A stretch of DNA of 64,000 bases from the NCBI RefSeq assembly GCF_018873765.1, contig NC_057923.1:60878593-60942592 (forward strand), read 5' to 3'. Shown piece after piece: positions 56,901-64,000 of this stretch. A program made the translations under genes and the position numbers. This stretch comes from Telopea speciosissima (Eukaryota; Streptophyta; Magnoliopsida; Proteales; Proteaceae). Numbering within the stretch: position 1 is the stretch's first letter; every line of letters begins with the position of its first letter. Under the pieces are notes generated by a model that saw nothing but the letters and a program-made list of their open reading frames with translations, searched no databases and was not told where the DNA came from.

Positions 56901-57842
56901 TCCAACTATTGTTGGATATTCAGATCATGTTCTTAATAGTTGATTGATTATATCAACATATATACTTTCTATCCTAATTAGAGTGGATCATGGTTTTATC
57001 CATATTCATTGCAATTAGGAATTTAATTCGCTATACTATGAACACATTATTTGGTATCTAATTGGACTGAATTTGGCTAGATTGGATTCTTTTTAACCTA
57101 ATCAAAGAATCATGGTTACCAAATTGAAGAAATGATCATATAACTCGCTACTTTTGAGTAATGTGATCATAATTTCTATATTTCAGACTATAATTTCTTG
57201 TAGGGAAAAAGAATGATACTTGGTCACATGGCTCCTGCACATATACATAGGAGCACGCGAAAGTATCACCTTGCCCCCATAAAATCAAAACGGCATCTAT
57301 GTTGATGCCCTTGTGTGCACTGTCATTGGCCCCCATGCTATTGCAGGCACTACATGACCAGATTATGAACTCTTGCCCTTTCTTGTATTATATAAAAAAT
57401 ATGCAAATCTCTTATGGTTGTACTAACATTGAGAGGTTTCTACATTTCAGAATATGGCATAGGTGGAAGGGCAACTATACAAGGGGATGTGTTTAGCTAT
57501 GGGATCCTTTTATTGGAGATGGTCACAGGAAAAAGGCCAACAAATCAAATGTTTATTGATAACTTGAATCTCCATAACTTTGCAAATGCATCTTTATCTG
57601 TATGTGTGATGCAAGTTTTAGATCCCACACTCTTACCCAAAGAACATACAGAAGAGAATGAAAAATGTGTCATCAGCAAAACTGAAGATTGTAGTCATAG
57701 GATAGATAAATTGCAAGATTGCGTAACATCAATAATTGAAATTGCACTCTAGTGCTCTATGGAATCGCCTAGAGAATGTATGCACACAAACGATGTTGTG
57801 AGGGAATTACGTTTAATCAAGGGAGATTTTCTTGAAACATGA
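53991..57842 (+). pseudogene. LRR receptor-like kinase, subfamily XII type (Xa21/EFR-like), broken
   Basis: The likely start is ATG 53991, giving a signal peptide (MALHQLILVFNILLFAAGSS) in a different frame from the ectodomain; a frameshift lies before NETDRLALLELKQ at about 54107. An LRRNT and about 20 leucine-rich repeats follow to 55925, where TAA replaces a codon in AKL-stop-LPTC. The same frame then carries the transmembrane helix (VLAIIGGVLGFLLISSVLTF). A second frameshift near 56080 leads to the kinase: [29 protein letters not shown] (non-RD) and ISDFGLARL. Intron 56705-57450 joins APK-YGIG, so the APE Glu reads Lys. A TAG at 57750 precedes CSMESPRE and the final TGA at 57842. Such receptors sense microbial patterns at the plasma membrane; this allele cannot give a full receptor. 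Confidence 0.9.
56705..57450 (+). other. Intron of the receptor kinase, with a repeat insertion
   Basis: Starts GTAACA and ends TTTCAG, at the position usual for the subfamily, between the DFG and APE regions. A dispersed-repeat copy (about 57205-57390: GCCCCCATAAAA, TGTCATTGGCCCCC) sits inside. Confidence 0.75.
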
Positions 57843-58156
57843 ATCAATCAATATAGAGCAACTACGTCAGATTAGAAGGTGATTCTGATCATTGCCTTTG
57901 TAGATACTTTGTTGTCTTGACCGCTTAATGGTCATGACAAAACTGGGAAAAAGAAAGTTACAGGTAAGTTGTTACAAATGTCGTGGTCCTATATCTTGGC
58001 AGTCTTTCAAGCATTTATGATAATGCTTATCTATGGTCTTGACATTTGCAACTCTTACAAGAAATGCCTATGGCATGTTGATTGAATTTTTGATTGTGAA
58101 TGGATTAAAATTGTGTTTTCTTCTTCTCTTTTGGATTTCAAAACTAAGGTTATTCC
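57843..58156. other. Receptor kinase 3' flank
   Basis: No gene is seen. It may contain the former 3' UTR. Confidence 0.4.
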
Positions 58157-59075
58157 TGTTGGATTAAAATTCAAAAGATTCAAAATCACTTTTGTACTTT
58201 CCCTCCTTTTTTTTCAACTTTTCATTTCCCTCACTTTATTTAGTTTTGTTTCCCTCCTATTCCCTCCTATTCATCATTTTGAATTTACACTTGTTATGGT
58301 TGGAGCTAAAAGCAAGCATGGAATATGGGAATCTACTACTTTTTAGTTCCACATTGCTTAGCTTGAAAGAGGTGAACTTGTATATAAGTTTACTTGAGTC
58401 CTTAAGGGACATAGGGTTCTATGGGAAGTCTCTCTTCTTTCATGGGTGAGGTTGGGGTCCGGGGTGCTTTTCACACACGCGGTCACCGAGCCGAGCAGAG
58501 CCGAGGTCGGGGTCGGGTGTGGGTGTATATATATTTATTTTTTTTATATTTTGAATTTAAGTTCGAAGGACATACACCTTAACATAGAGGCACCAGTTGG
58601 ATACATGTATTGATATAAAGATATATAAGGATACAGTCACATCTGTACGTATTCAAGGATGCCTGTATACGTACGGTCACCTCTGCATGTATACAGGGAT
58701 GCCTGCATACGTACAGACTTACCCCTACATCTCTTTAAATACCATAGAGCAAACAGAAGGAATATAACGTGCTTCTGGGCTCATACCAAAGAGTGTGTTT
58801 TTCTCTGACAGAAAGTGTTCTAAACCAGAGAGCATATCTTTTCTCTTCGTTTTTGTTCCTTCCTTCCGTATTCTTTATAAGAGCATTGAGTGTAGCTTTT
58901 GGGCCCCTTCTGTAATCACTTCGGAGTGCTGTCTAAAAGTGGTTAGTGGATTGTTTTATCTTGGAGGTGTAATCGCAAGTCAACCCGGTTCTGCACTTCT
59001 AAGGGGCGATTAAAGACCTTAAGGAGAGTGTCTTTTGATACGACTCAATCCAAACCTTTGTCTGCAACGAACTGC
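58157..59075 (+). mobile_element. Probable LTR (copia-type appearance), boundaries approximate
   Basis: It begins TGTTGGATTAAAATTC and has TATATAAGTTTACTTG at about 58380. It carries TTGTTTTATCTTGGAGG and CTTAAGGAGAGTGTC (58950-59030), phrases shared with the LTR at 15849. No second LTR, primer site or coding region is apparent, so it may be a solo LTR. Confidence 0.5.
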
Positions 59076-59903
59076 CAGTCACTAGTAAGTGTGTGTTATT
59101 TATTTGCGTTACTGTTGTATAACGTGACTTATACTTTTTGTCTTTCAGCATATAGTACTTACATAACAATTCCTTGTTATTCATACATTATCAACTCTCT
59201 AGAGCTAAAAATTTTGATTTGAAGCACGTTTAGTTGTGTTGCAATTGGAATTGGTATTAATTGGTTTACCTTTTTGGAGTTAAGACAAAAAAATGTCTCA
59301 CTTAACTGTTAATGCCAAATCTTTGAACCAGTACCCTAATCGGTCCCAGTTCGTAATCAATCCAAAGACCAAAACGTCAATCAATAGAATTCAAAGAAAT
59401 TGGTTTTTATCATATTTGGGTCCATACACAATTTATGATAAAATTAGACAAAGATCTATGAAACATAAATCACGTGGACTCAGTGACTCATTTTAATATG
59501 AGACATACTTGGCTCAAGAGAGTGAATAGTGAGTGATAAACCTAAACACCCATACATAAATGCCTATAGTTGATACTTGATTGTTTCTAACCAGTTAATC
59601 AACTCAGCCCAGTTCTAATTCTAAAGTATGAATCACTCTAATGACTGGGGCGAGAATCGACCTATTAATAATTGTTTCCAATCGATTTCGATTTTTTAGG
59701 CGCTCAGTTCATGGACGGAACCCTCTGGATGCACCACCCAAGGGCTTCCAAGATGAAGGAATTCCTCTTGAATACGCAGTGTTTCAATCATCTCAAGACG
59801 ACATTTTATCCCTGTGATCTAAGGCGAAAACTTTAATTCATCAGTATGATAGGAGATGGGGCTTAGCGATGTCGTTTAGCTTTGGTTGTTTATTCTGACG
59901 CCG
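59076..59903. other. Non-coding spacer
   Basis: No gene is supported on either strand. Confidence 0.4.
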
Positions 59904-60110
59904 TGGCTCTGATACTAGTATTGTACCTGAATCTAGAGAAGGACAATAGAGAATTCAAGAGTTTTTAGGTCTCCACTTATGATTTCCCACAATCTCGCTT
60001 GTATATCTTTCTATCTCACAACCCCATCTTCTTATAGTTGGTTTAGGAGACTATAGAGCCGTTAGAGATAAGGCACATACGGAAATCACGAATTCGCCCA
60101 TCTTGACCAT
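59904..60110 (-). mobile_element. LTR-element fragment with primer-binding site
   Basis: On the minus strand GTATCAGAGCCA (59904-59915) matches the initiator-Met tRNA primer site, 6 bp after a sequence ending GGTACA at 59922, which looks like an LTR terminus. The LTR length and the remaining element could not be traced. Confidence 0.5.
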
Positions 60111-60490
60111 TATTATTGTGGGTCTTTTCATCCGTTAACTGCGGATATGGATGAGGCCACATGGCCACATCACCAATAAGTTTTGATGGAACTTGTGACC
60201 TTTATGACCTTTATGTTGGAATGTCCAAATAAGTTGAAATGTTAATCACACTCAATAAACTAAAGTACATAATAGATCAAAGATTTAAATTGATGACTTC
60301 TTTGGTTATCAAAAAGAGGTTGTCCACACAGATATACACATTTCCTAATAATTTGGTGGGTCTGGAACTTGTAATTGATAATGCCCCCTGTTCCCCAATG
60401 TTATTTTCATGCCAACCGAGGCCTTGGAGGAAAGAATACCACCACCTTCACCATGGATGGACAAATAAAAAAACTCGGTCATTTTGTTTA

Positions 60491-60632
60491 GGGAGAATGT
60501 TCATTGTGCTGCAGCGCAGGCTGCGCTCAAGCACATGGGCAGCCTGTGTAGGGGGCAGGGTGGTCATTATGCCCACCCCCATGTGCCTGTGGGTAGCCTG
60601 CGCTGTGGCACAGAGAACAATGCCCCTTTTGT
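60491..60632. mobile_element. Small MITE-like inverted repeat
   Basis: GGGAGAATGTTCATTGTGC at the left pairs with the reverse of the right end (GGGGCATTGTTCTCTGTGCC). The inner arms share CAGCGCAGGCT. No target duplication was established. Confidence 0.45.
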
Positions 60633-62704
<2,072 letters not shown>

Positions 62705-64000
62705 TTTTTTAAGTAATAAAATAAACTCAATCTTATATTTTGTTCTTAAGAATAATATCAAAAGAATAAATAAAATGATGATTTATAACTGAGGATCTCA
62801 TGATCATCCCTCCCGATCCCTTTCTATCAAAACTGTCTTTAGAATGGGCTGATAGAATACAATAACCCTAGCCAGAATATATGATAGATATTGAAACAAA
62901 AAAAGGAAAACAAGAACTAGGGTTTCGAAAGGACACTTGGAGATAGATCATCTCAACCATTCATAGGCGTTGCAGATAAGAATAAAAAAAATGGGTAAAA
63001 AGAACTCTGAATGAAAGACTGTAATGACCGCCCCGCCCCACGAAAGGTTGTAATGACCGCAACACAGGGATCACGTTGCCTTTAGGAGAACCCTCTCTCA
63101 AAAAATATATTGATTTCATGTGCCACAAAATCCTTTGCATGAAGTAGAAAATGACCTAGTTAAGATAAGGATTCAAGAACTTTAACAGGTCGCACTCTAG
63201 GAGTAAATGACCGCCTTGCCCCATGAAAAGGTGGAAATCCCATGGGACAAGGCGGTCATTTCTAAGATAGTTAAGCGGTTATGTGTCTAGGCGTTGGAGT
63301 CACGCCTAGAGTACTAGTAGTTCGTGTTCCTTTTTCTTTAATATAATTTTGGAGAAATATTCTCTGTGGGAGAGTGTATCCCTTGCATCCACACACATGA
63401 GAGCAAAATGTTCACCTCGTCCCCATGAAAGAAGGTAATGACTGCTCTGTGCTATCGCACGCACTCCCATTGGCCCTGCAAATAGGGACCACATTTCCTC
63501 ACAAAGACTCTTGCCCTTTGAAAAATCCCGTCAAAATGCATGACTTATTCTAAAGATTTGATTCAAAAGGAAGCAATTTCCACTACTATGTCATCAGCCA
63601 CCAAAGGAGGAAATGCATATAATTAATTCCTTGTTCAGAAACAGATAGAGAGATCTACGTACACAACACCCAGGTGCTGCACGTTAATTTTTTTTTGGGG
63701 TGAAGGTACTGCATGTTAATTGGCGGCATCAATGGAAAAAGATCCTCTCCAACTCCAACTACTACTATTCTCCAATCATTTATCCAACAGTGAAGAGGAG
63801 GGTGAGGTATTGACAATTATTGAGATGTGTATCCAAGTCTTTCCAATCGTTGGATGGATAATGAAAAAGGAATTACACGCCCAAATACTTAAAGAGATTT
63901 AGATATGACAATAATAGTGCACCTTTTTTATATATACATATCCTAATTAACTAGACCACCGGCACATGACGTTAAATGGTATATTCAACGCATTCAAAAT
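62705..64000. repeat. Segmental duplication, right copy (partner 51440-52795), runs to the window edge
   Basis: Collinear with the receptor-kinase upstream region, including the dispersed repeat (63345-63530). The copy ends only because the window ends. By position, a second receptor-kinase gene would start about 1.2 kb beyond the edge. Confidence 0.9.

Overview
The window is nuclear DNA from a flowering plant. It is AT-rich, its genes are split by GT-AG introns, and plant transposons dominate it (PIF/Harbinger, Mutator-like, LTR, TRIM, RTE and L1-type LINEs, Au SINE). The species cannot be read from the sequence; a woody dicot or magnoliid is plausible but not shown. No rRNA, convincing functional tRNA, CRISPR or organellar segment was seen.

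Left part (1-18.5 kb): a segmental-duplication copy (1-1119), then a 7.7-kb PIF/Harbinger element (3097-10793) with matching terminal inverted repeats and a TAA target duplication. It carries a decayed DDE transposase, a decayed Myb/SANT-like gene and an open GRF zinc-finger gene. Its right flank recurs inverted at 13.8-14.1 kb, next to a fragment of the element's other end. Then come three tRNA-like sequences, a copia-type LTR with a polypurine tract, a LINE RNase H tail and a broken RING-H2 (ATL-type) gene.

Middle part (18.5-47.6 kb): a tandem array of three six-exon genes for PhzF-like proteins (DAP-epimerase fold), all on the minus strand, plus a last-exon fragment. All three reading frames can be spliced without a stop (306, 307 and 308 codons). 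Copy A (21378-26667) keeps the family's catalytic Glu, His and Asp; copy B (31156-41725) has Gln for Glu; copy C (43837-47568) has Val for Glu and Asn for His. Copies A and B lie in a long duplication, so insertions in only one copy can be checked against an empty site in the other: a MULE MITE in A, and in B a gag-only LTR element and a Pack-MULE holding part of a GPI-anchored-protein gene.

Right part (47.6-64 kb): a TRIM with its primer-binding site, a LINE tail with target duplication, MITEs, and a non-RD LRR receptor kinase (53991-57842) broken by stops and frameshifts. Its upstream region (51.44-52.8 kb) is repeated at 62.7-64.0 kb, so a sister receptor gene probably lies just past the right edge. 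Likewise 1-1119 matches the region upstream of PhzF copy B, so another PhzF copy probably lies just left of the window. The genes do not form a pathway; the window is a record of tandem duplication, gene decay and nested transposition.
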